This document shows, piece by piece, positions 49,252-59,117 of a stretch of DNA of 64,000 bases. The stretch is from an uncultured Bacteroidota bacterium (lineage in GTDB: Bacteria > Bacteroidota > Rhodothermia > Rhodothermales > Salinibacteraceae). The translations under genes were made by a program, and so were the position numbers. The stretch is taken from contig CAJXLV010000011.1 in the NCBI GenBank assembly GCA_913056185.1, positions 1-64,000 on the forward strand, written 5' to 3'. Each line of letters begins with the position of its first letter. Within the stretch, counting starts at the first letter, position 1. Under the pieces are notes generated by a model. That model was not told where the DNA came from and did not search any database. It saw only the letters and a program-made list of their open reading frames with translations.

Positions 49252-50541
49252 CTACGGCACGTCCTCCGAGAGGGCCGTCCGGAGCCGATCGGCGAGGCCG
49301 ACGAGATTGAAGGCGTGCATGTAGCGCAGGATGTCGGTTTTGATGCGCCACAGCACGAATGCCTCCGCGTCGCGGTACGGCGCCACGTGTTTGTAGAGGC
49401 GGGCCCGCGCAGCCTCCACCTCCGGGCGCGTCCACACGTAGCGGCTGCCGGTCTCGACGAGCCAGCGCTGCCGCTCCTCTGCCAGGTCGTCAAACGCACA
49501 GGCCTGCTCGGCGGGGCGGAGCCACTTGCGCCACCGACCGCTGTCCACCACCGCGGTCCGCAACGCCGCATCGATGCCGGAGGCAGCGCCAAGCTGCGCC
49601 TCCAGGCGCGCCAGATCGCGCACCGCCGCGGCCTCCACCGCCGACAGCCCCGGGCCCACGTTCGCCCCGCCCACGCCGCTCAGCGGGTACGCCGACGGGA
49701 CGTCCACCGCATCGGTGAAGTGTCCCTTCAGCAGGAGGTCGAACTCGGCAGCCGCGCCCACGTGTGCCTGTGCGCGTCCCGCATCGAACGCTCCCGAATC
49801 GAGCCGCGTGCCCAGGTCGCCCACCACGAACGAGGGAGGCGGAAGGTCGTGGGACGAAAGAGCCGCGTGCAGGCGCTGGAGAAAGCGGCGCAGGCGCTCC
49901 GGGCGGTCCAGGCCCGCCCGCGGATCGTCGCTGCCCACCTCGTAGGCGAGGGGCGCGCGGTGATGGCGGTGGCGGGCCGCCTCGGCGTGGCGCAGGAGCG
50001 ACACGGTACGGTCCACCAGCGTGTCGATGGGGAGAGGAGCGTCGGCATTGGGCGGCCCCGCAGCCGGATCGAGGTGGAGCAGGTCGTAGCCGGCCGCCAC
50101 GCACGCGGCAATCGAGCGGTGGGCCGCAGAGCGGGCGGCCTCGGCGCCGAGCCCAGCGGTGCGGTGGGCGTCCTTGGCCCAGGGGCCGCCGTGATCCAGC
50201 CCCAGCAGAACCGGCACCGTTACGCCCAGCCGCTCGCGCTCCTCCTGCACGAACGTGGCGAGGGCCTGGGGCGTCCAGCCGGTGTAGCCGCCGTCGCGAT
50301 CCACCTGGTTGAGGGTGGCGGCGTAGAGAAGCGGCGTGCGGGCGTCCTGGGCTGCGAGGAGGGCCGCGCGGGCGACGGCCTCGGAGTTGGGGCACACCGC
50401 CAGCAGGGTGTGGCGGGTCCCGGGCCGATCGGGGGGCGCGAGGGGGCCCAGCAGGGCGCGCCGGAGCACCTCAACCGGGGAGAGGCGGGCGGCCTTGGCG
50501 GTCGCAATCAGGCGATGGTGGAGGAGCGGGGGCGAAGACAT
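49252..50541 (-). CDS. KbaZ/GatZ-like (tagatose-bisphosphate aldolase non-catalytic subunit) protein
   Basis: 'LLAVCPNSEAVARAALLAAQDARTPLLYAATLNQVDRDGGYTGWTPQALATFVQEERERLGVTVPVLLGLDHGGPWAK' matches GatZ/KbaZ landmarks (ATxNQV, GGYTG, GGDHxGP). Confidence 0.75.
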   Translation of the reverse strand: MSSPPLLHHRLIATAKAARLSPVEVLRRALLGPLAPPDRPGTRHTLLAVCPNSEAVARAALLAAQDARTPLLYAATLNQVDRDGGYTGWTPQALATFVQEERERLGVTVPVLLGLDHGGPWAKDAHRTAGLGAEAARSAAHRSIAACVAAGYDLLHLDPAAGPPNADAPLPIDTLVDRTVSLLRHAEAARHRHHRAPLAYEVGSDDPRAGLDRPERLRRFLQRLHAALSSHDLPPPSFVVGDLGTRLDSGAFDAGRAQAHVGAAAEFDLLLKGHFTDAVDVPSAYPLSGVGGANVGPGLSAVEAAAVRDLARLEAQLGAASGIDAALRTAVVDSGRWRKWLRPAEQACAFDDLAEERQRWLVETGSRYVWTRPEVEAARARLYKHVAPYRDAEAFVLWRIKTDILRYMHAFNLVGLADRLRTALSEDVP

Positions 50542-50560
50542 CAGGCGCGTGCGGGTGGGC

Positions 50561-50598
50561 GATGCGCGAGTGAAGCACGATCGAGCGAACCGCGCATC
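50561..50598. repeat. Inverted repeat GATGCGCG ... CGCGCATC in divergent intergenic region
   Basis: Perfect 8-bp arms, similar core to the 18304-18340 repeat. Confidence 0.65.
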
Positions 50599-50709
50599 GA
50601 GTATGGACTGCTTTTCTGCGTTTTATCACATCGCCGGCGCGCTTCCCGGTTCCGCGGCCGTTTCCGAATGGAAGGCACCCAGGTGCGCTTCCCGCTGCTG
50701 GCCTGGGGA

Positions 50710-50740
50710 TTGCCTTTCGGGAAAGCCGCTTCTACCTTTG
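50710..50740 (+). promoter_or_regulatory. Bacteroidota-type promoter (TTG-N20-TAnnTTTG) upstream of ggt
   Basis: TTG at 50710-50712 and TACCTTTG at 50733-50740, 41 bp before the ATG at 50781. Confidence 0.5.
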
Positions 50741-50780
50741 AAGATCCATTTGCCCCCACAACAGTTCTTCATCCGCCCCC

Positions 50781-52583
50781 ATGCTTCAGCCTGCAAAAAC
50801 ACGTGTTCTGGGCATTGTTTGTCTTCTTGCCATCGCCGTTCTGGGCCTGACGGCCTGGGCGCCGTCGGCTCCCGGCCCCGCCGTCCCGGACGACCCGGCA
50901 GTGTCCACGGTGCCCGTCCCTACGCCCACGTACGCCGAGCACGGCATGGTGGTGGCGGCAAAAGAGCGGGCCGCCGCGGCGGGCGTGGCCATGCTGGAGA
51001 AGGGCGGCAACGCCGTCGATGCGGCCGTCGCCACTGGCTTTGCGCTGGCCGTGGTGCACCCGTGGGCCGGCAACATCGGGGGCGGCGGCTTTATGGTCAT
51101 CCGGCGGCCCGATGGGTCGGTCACCACCATCGACCACCGCGAGGACGCGCCCAGCGGCGCCACGCAAGAGAAATTCTTGGACGAAGAGGGAAACGCCGTG
51201 CGCTCTCGCAGCCGCCGCGGCTATCTCGCCTCCGGCGTGCCCGGCACCGTGGCAGGCCTTCTGAAGGCCCTCGAGAAATACGGCACGCTCGACCGTGCCA
51301 CCGTCATGGCCCCCGCCATCCGACTGGCCCGGGAGGGCTTTCCGCTGCCGTACGCCCTCGCGGAGGACCTGAACGAGACCTACGACGACTTCGCAGCGTT
51401 CCCGTCGGCCAAAAAGTACTTCACCAAAGGCGACTCGACGATGCGCTACCGGCCCGGCGAGCGGTTCGTGCAGGCGGACCTGGCCGAGACGCTCGTGCGC
51501 ATTCGCAATCAAGGCCGGGCGGGCTTCTACAAGGGCAAGACGGCCGGGCTCATCGCCGAGCAATTTGCCGAGCACGGGGGATTGATCGACAAGCAGGACC
51601 TTGCGGAGTACGAGGCGGTGGAGCGCGAGCCGGTCTCCACCACGTACCGCGGCTACGAGGTGCACTCGATGGGACCGCCCTCCTCCGGCGGCGTCGCCAT
51701 TGCGCAGCTGCTCAACGCCGCGGAGATGAAGCCGATCGGCAAGATGGGGTACAACTCCAGCGCCACGGTGCACTACATCGGCGAGGCCATGCGCCGCACC
51801 TTCGCGGATCGTTCCAAGTGGTTGGGAGACCCCGATCACGTAGAGGTGCCCACGGAGGGCCTCATCCAGAAGGACTATATGCGGCGGCGGATGGCGTCGT
51901 ACGACTCACTGCGCACCACGCCCAGCGACTCGCTCAAGGCGGGCGAGCCGGCGATGGGCACCGCGTCGATGGAGACGAGCCACTACTCGGTGGCCGACAG
52001 CAGCGGCATGGCCGTGAGCGTGACGACGACGCTCAACAGCGGCTACGGCTCGAAGGTGGTCGTCGACGGGGCGGGCTTTTTCATGAACAACGAGATGAAC
52101 GATTTCGTGCTGAAGCCGGGCGTGCCGAACCAGTTCGGGCTCTCGGGCACGGAGCGCAACCTGGTGGCGCCGGATCGCCGCATGGTCTCCTCCATGTCGC
52201 CGACAATCGTGGAGGACCCGCAGGACCGCCTCTTTCTGGTGATTGGCGCGCCGGGTGGGTCGACAATCATTACGACCACCTTCCAGGTGATTATGAACGT
52301 GATCGACCACGGGATGGACATTGAGCAGGCCGTGGCGGCGGGGCGCATTCACCACCAGTGGAAGCCGCGGGCCCTTAGCTACGAGAAGAATGCGCTGCCG
52401 CGCGATGTGGTGTGGAACCTGCGGGCGCGTGGCTGGCCCGTGACAATGGGCGTGTTTGGGGGCATTCCGCAGTGGGGACGGGCGCAGGGCCTCCGCATAA
52501 AGCATCCGGAGCAGCCCGGCCCAGAGCGTGTGTTTTTCGGCGGCTCCGACCCACGAGGAATCGGCGCAGCGGTTGGGTTGTAG
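50781..52583 (+). CDS. ggt: Gamma-glutamyltransferase
   Basis: 'GMVVAAKERAAAAGVAMLEKGGNAVDAAVATGFALAVVHPWAGNIGGGGFMVIR', 'MGPPSSGGVAIAQLLN', 'ETSHYSVADSSGMAVSVTTTLNSGYGSKV', 'GAPGGSTIITTTFQVIMNVID'. Confidence 0.96.
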   Translation: MLQPAKTRVLGIVCLLAIAVLGLTAWAPSAPGPAVPDDPAVSTVPVPTPTYAEHGMVVAAKERAAAAGVAMLEKGGNAVDAAVATGFALAVVHPWAGNIGGGGFMVIRRPDGSVTTIDHREDAPSGATQEKFLDEEGNAVRSRSRRGYLASGVPGTVAGLLKALEKYGTLDRATVMAPAIRLAREGFPLPYALAEDLNETYDDFAAFPSAKKYFTKGDSTMRYRPGERFVQADLAETLVRIRNQGRAGFYKGKTAGLIAEQFAEHGGLIDKQDLAEYEAVEREPVSTTYRGYEVHSMGPPSSGGVAIAQLLNAAEMKPIGKMGYNSSATVHYIGEAMRRTFADRSKWLGDPDHVEVPTEGLIQKDYMRRRMASYDSLRTTPSDSLKAGEPAMGTASMETSHYSVADSSGMAVSVTTTLNSGYGSKVVVDGAGFFMNNEMNDFVLKPGVPNQFGLSGTERNLVAPDRRMVSSMSPTIVEDPQDRLFLVIGAPGGSTIITTTFQVIMNVIDHGMDIEQAVAAGRIHHQWKPRALSYEKNALPRDVVWNLRARGWPVTMGVFGGIPQWGRAQGLRIKHPEQPGPERVFFGGSDPRGIGAAVGL

Positions 52584-52672
52584 GGACGCGACCGCCAGAG
52601 GACCGTCGCTTATCGTTCTGGGATACATTCTGGGAACTTCCGCCCCGAGACGCCCCGGCGACACGCCGAGAC

Positions 52673-52701
52673 TTGACAGTCAGAAATCTTCTCCATATCG
52701 T
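52673..52701 (+). promoter_or_regulatory. Sigma70-like promoter upstream of the TonB-dependent receptor
   Basis: TTGACA-N17-TATCGT, about 80 bp before the ATG at 52784. Confidence 0.5.
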
Positions 52702-52783
52702 AATGCATCGTTCAGCGGATCTTAACTCCGTCGTTCGGTACGCGCATTCTCGCCTGCTTCTCTCGGATGTCGCTCTTTCCGTC

Positions 52784-55543
52784 ATGACGATACGCTACGC
52801 TTTCACCGTCCTGCTCGCCAGCCTTGCGTGGGCGCTATGGGCCGCCGGGCCAGCCGCCGCGCAGCAGAACGCCACCCTCATGGGACGCGTCGTGGACACC
52901 GGCGGCGGTCCCCTGCCCGGGGCCAACGTTGTCCTTCTCGATGCGGACTACGGCACGGCCGCCGGCCCCGACGGCTCGTACTCGATCGACGGCATCGCGC
53001 CCGGGACGTACACCGTTCGGGTCACGTTCGTCGGGTACAAATCGATCGAAGAAGAGCTTTCTTTTGAGGCCGGGGCAGACGTACGCCGCACATTCACGAT
53101 GGAGCGCGCCCCGCTTCAGGGAGAAGGCGTGACCGTGACCGTGGGGTCCCGGGCCCGCGACATGGCGGCGGAGGACATGGCAGTGCCGGTCGACGTGTAC
53201 AGCACAGAAGAGATCCAAACGTCCGGCGCGTTCGAGACCGGTCGCATTCTTCAGCAGAGCGCCCCGTCGGTCAACTTTCCGCAGAACACGCTCTCCGACG
53301 GGATGGACGCGCTGCGCACCTTTACGCTTCGCGGCCTGAGCCCCGACCAGGCGCTGGTGCTCGTCAATGGCAAGCGGCGCCACAAGTCGGCCCTTGTGAA
53401 CCGGCTGGGCGCGGGCGTCTCGGGCGGCTCCAGCCCCATCGACCTGAACGCGATTCCGGCCAACGCCATCGAGCGCATTGAGGTGCTGCGGGACGGGGCC
53501 TCCTCGCAGTACGGCTCCGATGCGATTGCGGGCGTGGTGAACCTGCGCCTCAAGAACGAACCCCTCGACCCGACGGTGGAAACGCGCATCGGGGGCTACG
53601 TGACCGACCCGTATCCGAACGACGGCACCACGTACAGCGTCCGCCCCTCCTTCGGCGTAGAGTTGGGCGACGACGGGGGATTCCTGAATTTCTTCGGCGA
53701 GTATCGCCTCCGCACGCCCACCAACCGGGCGGGCCCGGCAAGCTACAATCTGGGCCCCGCGGGACAAGGCGGGGACGAAATTGCCGACCCGGACGGCGAT
53801 GGGCTGTTCGACATCGTCGACAAAAACAACTCCGTGGAGCAGCCGGCTTTCCACTGGGGCGACGGGCGTTCGGAAAACCTGCTGCTCTGGGCAAACGGCG
53901 CCTATCCGCTCGCCAACGTTGACGCCGACCAGCCGACGGAGCTCTACGCGTTTGGCGGATACAGCTACCGCAAGGGCAAGGGCCAGGGCTTTTACCGCGA
54001 GGGGACTGATAGCGGCAACTGGCCACAGATCGCGCCGGAGGGCTTCCTGCCCAACTTCGAGAACCCGATCAACGACGGGTCGGTTGTTGTGGGGCTGCGT
54101 GGCATGCTCGATGAGTGGACCTACGACGTAAGCGCTCAGACGGGCTTCAACTACTTTCAGTACAACATCACCAATTCCCTCAATGCCACCAACGGCCCAA
54201 CCCAGGCTGGCAACCAGACTGAGTTCTACGCCGGGGCCGTGCAGCTGCAGCAGTCGGTGCTGCAGGTGGACGTGAATCGCGGCTACGAGCTGGGCTTCGC
54301 GTCGCCGCTGAACGTGGCGGCGGGCGCGCTCGTGCGGGCCGACAACTACCAGCTGAAGGCGGGCGAGGAGGCGTCGTACGTCCGCGGTCCGTGGGACATC
54401 AGCCAAAACGGTGGGCTGCCGGCGCAGGGGGCGCAGGTCTTCCCGGGCTTCCGGCCGGAGCAGGAGGTGGACGAGACGCGCACCAACGTGGGGGCGTACG
54501 TCGACCTGCAGACCGACCTGATCGATCCCTTGCAGGTCAACCTCGCAGGGCGGTTTGAGAACTACAGCGACTTTGGCTCCACCGTCAACGGAAAAGTGGC
54601 TCTCCGCTTCGAGCCGATCCCGCAGCTGGCCTTTCGGGGAACGGCGCAGACAGGCTACCGCGCGCCCAACCAGGCCCAGAAGTTCTTCTCGAAGGTGTCG
54701 ACCACCTTCATCGACAACGAGCCGGTGCAGACCGGAATCTTCCGCATCAACAGTGGGGTCGGGAATGCCCTGGGCATCCCGGACCTGGAGGAGGAGCGCT
54801 CGGTCAACATCAGCGGGGGCGTTATCCTCAAGCCCTTCGAGCGGTTTCAGCTCTCGGTGGATTACTTCAACATCCAGGTGGACGATCGCATCACGCTCTC
54901 GGGCGATCTTGGAGAAGACGACCCAAATCGACAGGGTGACGACCAGATCCGCGCAGAACTGGAGGGAACTGGTGCCGAAACCGCGAGCTTCTTCACCAAT
55001 GCGATCGACACGAACACGGAGGGCATTGACGTGACGACGAAGTACGCGGCCCTCCTGGCCGACGGGGTGCAGCTGCAGCTGCGCGGCGCGTTCAACTGGA
55101 CGGACACGGAAATTACGGGCGGCCCGCGCAACCCGACGACGCTGGACGCGGAGTTTGGGAGCGTGATTCTGGCGCCGGACGACCGTCGGGCGCTTACGGA
55201 AGGCTCGCTTCCGGAGACGACCGCCAAGCTGACCGCCTCGCTGACGGCTGGCGCGGTGGACCTGACGCTCCGCGGGGCCCGCTACGGCGAGTTGCTGAAT
55301 GCCGACGATGATGCGCCGGACGAGTACACCCTCGGCGCCGAATACGTCTTCGGCGGAGAGATTGGCTACAACCTGTTCAACGATCAGGTGAACATCGCCG
55401 TTGGGGCGCGAAACCTGTTCGACAACTACCCGGACCTGGATCCGGAGAAGGATACTTTCGACATCATCCTTCCGTACAACCGCGCTCACCCCATGGGCTT
55501 CAACGGTCGGTTCCTCTACAGCCGGCTCACGGTCTCGCTGTAG
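52784..55543 (+). CDS. TonB-dependent receptor with N-terminal carboxypeptidase-regulatory-like domain
   Basis: Signal peptide 'SLAWALWAAGPAAAQ'; 'LMGRVVDTGGGPLPGANVVLLDADYGTAAGPDGSYSIDGIAPGTYTVRVTFVGYKS'; plug 'IPANAIERIEVLRDGASSQYGSDAIAGVVNLRLK'; C-terminal barrel. Confidence 0.93.
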   Translation: MTIRYAFTVLLASLAWALWAAGPAAAQQNATLMGRVVDTGGGPLPGANVVLLDADYGTAAGPDGSYSIDGIAPGTYTVRVTFVGYKSIEEELSFEAGADVRRTFTMERAPLQGEGVTVTVGSRARDMAAEDMAVPVDVYSTEEIQTSGAFETGRILQQSAPSVNFPQNTLSDGMDALRTFTLRGLSPDQALVLVNGKRRHKSALVNRLGAGVSGGSSPIDLNAIPANAIERIEVLRDGASSQYGSDAIAGVVNLRLKNEPLDPTVETRIGGYVTDPYPNDGTTYSVRPSFGVELGDDGGFLNFFGEYRLRTPTNRAGPASYNLGPAGQGGDEIADPDGDGLFDIVDKNNSVEQPAFHWGDGRSENLLLWANGAYPLANVDADQPTELYAFGGYSYRKGKGQGFYREGTDSGNWPQIAPEGFLPNFENPINDGSVVVGLRGMLDEWTYDVSAQTGFNYFQYNITNSLNATNGPTQAGNQTEFYAGAVQLQQSVLQVDVNRGYELGFASPLNVAAGALVRADNYQLKAGEEASYVRGPWDISQNGGLPAQGAQVFPGFRPEQEVDETRTNVGAYVDLQTDLIDPLQVNLAGRFENYSDFGSTVNGKVALRFEPIPQLAFRGTAQTGYRAPNQAQKFFSKVSTTFIDNEPVQTGIFRINSGVGNALGIPDLEEERSVNISGGVILKPFERFQLSVDYFNIQVDDRITLSGDLGEDDPNRQGDDQIRAELEGTGAETASFFTNAIDTNTEGIDVTTKYAALLADGVQLQLRGAFNWTDTEITGGPRNPTTLDAEFGSVILAPDDRRALTEGSLPETTAKLTASLTAGAVDLTLRGARYGELLNADDDAPDEYTLGAEYVFGGEIGYNLFNDQVNIAVGARNLFDNYPDLDPEKDTFDIILPYNRAHPMGFNGRFLYSRLTVSL

Positions 55544-55555
55544 CACCGCGTGGCG

Positions 55556-55581
55556 ACGGCCCCGAAGGCGCCTGGGGCCGT
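55556..55581 (+). other. Intercistronic hairpin between TonB receptor and fasciclin genes
   Basis: ACGGCCCC-N10-GGGGCCGT perfect 8-bp stem; no following U-tract. Confidence 0.6.
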
Positions 55582-55638
55582 CCTGCCGGGTCCCGTTCTC
55601 TGCTCCCTCTGCTCTCGAATTGAACCCCTGCTCTCGCG

Positions 55639-56598
55639 ATGATTGATCTCGCTACACGTTTTCGCCGAGGCCTCGCGCTCGGTGCCGGGCTTCTGGCCCT
55701 GGCCCTCGTTACCGCCGGCTGCGACGCCTTCACGGACAAAGACCTGGGCGACTCGAATCCGCAAACGCCCACCATTGCCCAGTACATTCAGGAAGTGCGG
55801 GTCCTGAGCTCTCTCGAAGCCGCCGTCGACGAGGCAGGCCTGGCGGGAACGCTCGAAAATGACGGGCCCTTTACGGTGTTTGCTCCCGTCGACGAGGCCT
55901 TTTCGCCCGCCCTCAATCCGTCGCTCAACCGACAGGTCACCCAGAAGGTCGTGGAGGACCACGCGGTGTCTGGCGCGGTTGCCTCGGGCCAGCTCAGTGA
56001 CGGACAGGTTGTTGAAACCCTTTCCGGCGACAGTCTCACGATCGGAACAGCCGATGGCGTGACGGTGAACCGGGCGACGGTCACGAACGCCGACGCGGAG
56101 GCCAGCAACGGGGTGGTGCACGTCGTCGACAACCTGCTCATCGACGCGGTGGACCGCGCAACGCTCACGCCGCGATTCACCATCTTCGCCCGCCTGGTGA
56201 AGGAGGCTGGGCTCGAGTCGGCCCTCCGCAGCCCGGGCGCAAACGACGGTCGGACCATCTTTGCCCCGACCAACGAGGCGCTCCTGAACGCTTTCGACGC
56301 AAACAACAATGGCAGTATCGAGAGTTTTGAAATCGATCTGGACAACTTCGCCCCGATCCTCCAACACCACGTGCTGGACAGCGTCTTCCTCGCCGCGGAC
56401 GTGCCGACGTCCCCAACGTCGGTTGAAACTCTGGAGGGAACGGACCTGACAGTGGAGCGAGATGAAAATACAGGTACGGTCACCGTAGCGTTTGGAGAAG
56501 GGGACGCAGCTGTTAGCGCAACCGTTGAGACTGCAGACATCGTCGTGGATAATGGTGTGATCCACGGGATCGACGTGGTGCTACCACTATATTTTTAG
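55639..56598 (+). CDS. Fasciclin-domain lipoprotein (two FAS1 domains)
   Basis: Lipobox 'LALALVTAGCDAF'; two FAS1 patterns 'GTLENDGPFTVFAPVDEAF' and 'NDGRTIFAPTNEALLNAF', each ending in an 'NGVVHVVDN'/'NGVIHGIDVVL' block. Confidence 0.92.
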   Translation: MIDLATRFRRGLALGAGLLALALVTAGCDAFTDKDLGDSNPQTPTIAQYIQEVRVLSSLEAAVDEAGLAGTLENDGPFTVFAPVDEAFSPALNPSLNRQVTQKVVEDHAVSGAVASGQLSDGQVVETLSGDSLTIGTADGVTVNRATVTNADAEASNGVVHVVDNLLIDAVDRATLTPRFTIFARLVKEAGLESALRSPGANDGRTIFAPTNEALLNAFDANNNGSIESFEIDLDNFAPILQHHVLDSVFLAADVPTSPTSVETLEGTDLTVERDENTGTVTVAFGEGDAAVSATVETADIVVDNGVIHGIDVVLPLYF

Positions 56599-56793
56599 AG
56601 TATTGAGGATGCGCGAAGGAGCCGTACCCCCTTCGGCGTTAGCCGGGGGAGAAGTAAAACCATCGACGATGTGCGCCGGGTCGTCTCGTGAGGCGGCCCG
56701 GCGTTCCTGCGTGAAGAGGAGGTGGAACGCAGGGTCCCGGCGAGCGGTAGCAGCCGTCCCTTCGCGTCGCCCCTTGTTCGTCCCCTGCGCGCC

Positions 56794-58914
56794 GTGTCGT
56801 TTTTAAACCCCCTTGCCCTGCTGGCAATGGCGGCGGTGGCGATGCCGCTGTTTTTGCACCTCTTCAACCTGCGCCAGCCCCAAACGGTCGAGTTTAGCTC
56901 GCTGGCGTTCGTCAAAGAGCTGCAAGAATCGGCGGTGCAGCGCGTGCGCATTAAGGAGTGGCTGCTGCTGGCCCTTCGCATGCTGGCCATTGCGTGTCTG
57001 GTCATGGCCTTCGCCCAGCCCACGCTCACCGGCTCGCTGGGCGGCGCTGTGGGGACGGCGCCCACCACGCACGTGGTCGTCGTCGACAATTCGCTGTCCA
57101 TGGCGGCCGACGGGGACGGGGGCTCGTACTTCGACCAGGCGGTGCAGCACGCGCAGGGCGTGCTGGACGCGGTGGAGGAGGGCGACGAGGTGCTGCTGTG
57201 GCCCACGGCGCGCACGGAGGAGCGGCGTCCTGCACCGATTGCCAATGCAGACGTGGCCCGGCAGGCCCTGGCGGAGCTGGAGCCGCAGGCGGGGGGCGCC
57301 CCGCTGGCGCAGGCCCTCGAACGCGCTGCGCAGGCCGCCTCGGAGTCCGATCTGCCCCAGACGGCGCTCTACGTGGCGAGCGACTTCCAGGCCAGCACCC
57401 TGGGCGATTCTTTGGAAGCGGCCCTCCCCGACGACCTGCCGGTGCAGCTGCTGCCGGTCGATACGCGTCGGCAATCCAACGTGGGCATTGCGGACGTGAC
57501 CGTGACGAGCCGCATCGCCGAAGTGGGCCAGCCGGTGCAGCTGGAGGCCACCCTCGTAAACCACGGCCCGGATCCCCTGCCCGACTACGTGGCGAGCGTC
57601 TACCTCGCGGGCGAACGCGTGGCCCAGGCCACCACCACGCTGGAGCCGGGCCTGGAGACGACGGTCTCTTTCACCGTGACGCCCCAGGAGCGGGGCTGGC
57701 TCGGGGGAGCGGTGGCGACGGAGGACGATGACTTTCCGGCCGACGACCGCCACCACTTCACGCTGCACGTGCCCGAAGAGCGCCGCGTGCTGCGGGTGCG
57801 GGGCGAGGGGCAGGCCCCCCGGTACGTGGACCTTGCCCTCTCGTCCGAAATGATTGCCGACCGGATTGCGCTCCGGACCACCTCCATCCCCGAGCAGGAC
57901 CTGGCCTCCGCGGAGCTGGGCCAGTACGATGCGGTGCTTCTCGTGGGCCCGCGGTCGTTGTCGAGTGGCGAAGTGGAGGCCCTCGCGCGGTACGTGAACC
58001 GGGGCGGTGGACTGCTCCTGTTTCCCAACGCGCAGGCACGGCCCGATGACTACAACGCGCTGCTCGGGGCCGTGGGGGCGGGGTCCGTCCGCGGGTTTAG
58101 CGGGGCCCTCGGGGCCGACCGCACGGTGGCCTCCTTTGGGCGCGTCGACCTGGCGCACCCGCTCTTCGAGGGCGTCTTTCAGCAGCAGCGTGGCGACGAC
58201 GAAGCATCTGTGGAGCAGCCGGACCTCCACTACACCCTGAACTTCCGTCCGTCGGGACAATCCGGGCAGTCCCTCATCGAGCTTTCCAACGGGCGCCCGT
58301 TTCTGCACGAGGTGCGGCACGGCAGCGGGCGGCTCCTGCTCATGGCCGTGGCGCCCACCCGCGCCTGGAGCGACTTGCCCGTGCGGGGCCTATTCGTCCC
58401 GCTTCTGTACCGCTCGGTCTACTACCTGTCGGCCAGCACGTCGGTGGCGGGCAAGCAGCTGGTGGCGGGGCGCCCGGCGGAGCTCCGGGTGACGGGCGTG
58501 GCGCCTGCCGCGTCGCTTCGTCTCGTTGGCCCGGAGGGGCTGGAGCTGAGGCCCGAGCAGCGCAACCTCTTCGGCGCTACGCTGCTGATCCTTGACACTG
58601 CCCCCGTCACACCGGGCGCGTACGCGGTGCAGGACGGGGCGACCCAGGTGCAGCGCATCGCCATCAACAGTGCGCCCGCAGAATCCAACCTTCGCTCCGC
58701 CCCGCCCGCGACGGCAGCGCAGACGCTCCAAGCAGCCACCGGGGCCTCCGTACAGGCTGTCTCGGAGGCCGGAAGCACCGACCTCGCAGAGGCCTTGCGC
58801 ACCCGCCGCGCCGGGGTCGAAATTTGGAACGTGTTTTTGGCCCTGGCACTGGGGGCGTTGCTCGCAGAAATGGGAGTGGCGCGCCTCTGGACGCCGGAGC
58901 GCGCGTCCGCGTGA
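56794..58914 (+). CDS. BatA-like N-terminal membrane domain / VWA-type protein (GTG start)
   Basis: 'VSFLNPLALLAMAAVAMPLFLHLFNLRQPQTVEFSSLAFVKELQESAVQRVRIKEWLLLALRMLAIACLVMAFAQPTL' (BatA N-terminal), 'VVVVDNSLSM' VWA motif. Confidence 0.85.
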   Translation: MSFLNPLALLAMAAVAMPLFLHLFNLRQPQTVEFSSLAFVKELQESAVQRVRIKEWLLLALRMLAIACLVMAFAQPTLTGSLGGAVGTAPTTHVVVVDNSLSMAADGDGGSYFDQAVQHAQGVLDAVEEGDEVLLWPTARTEERRPAPIANADVARQALAELEPQAGGAPLAQALERAAQAASESDLPQTALYVASDFQASTLGDSLEAALPDDLPVQLLPVDTRRQSNVGIADVTVTSRIAEVGQPVQLEATLVNHGPDPLPDYVASVYLAGERVAQATTTLEPGLETTVSFTVTPQERGWLGGAVATEDDDFPADDRHHFTLHVPEERRVLRVRGEGQAPRYVDLALSSEMIADRIALRTTSIPEQDLASAELGQYDAVLLVGPRSLSSGEVEALARYVNRGGGLLLFPNAQARPDDYNALLGAVGAGSVRGFSGALGADRTVASFGRVDLAHPLFEGVFQQQRGDDEASVEQPDLHYTLNFRPSGQSGQSLIELSNGRPFLHEVRHGSGRLLLMAVAPTRAWSDLPVRGLFVPLLYRSVYYLSASTSVAGKQLVAGRPAELRVTGVAPAASLRLVGPEGLELRPEQRNLFGATLLILDTAPVTPGAYAVQDGATQVQRIAINSAPAESNLRSAPPATAAQTLQAATGASVQAVSEAGSTDLAEALRTRRAGVEIWNVFLALALGALLAEMGVARLWTPERASA

Positions 58915-59117
58915 CGGGGCCGCCCCGTAGCATGTTTGTCCCGCCCCTCGGCCCCAGGTCTCTCCGGACCTGTGCCCCGAATTGGGCAGCCCTGCAACAA
59001 ATTCCCGCGTCCAGAATAAAACCGTATGTAGTTTGGTTGAACCCCTCCGGCAGAACACACGCCGCCGGGGCAGTCCCTCCTCTCGCCGCCTTTCCCGAAC
59101 AAGCTGCCTGTGCCGCA

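Noticed and set aside
52835-55546. 903-aa minus-strand ORF
   Set aside because: Antisense shadow of the TonB-dependent receptor; spurious in high-GC DNA.
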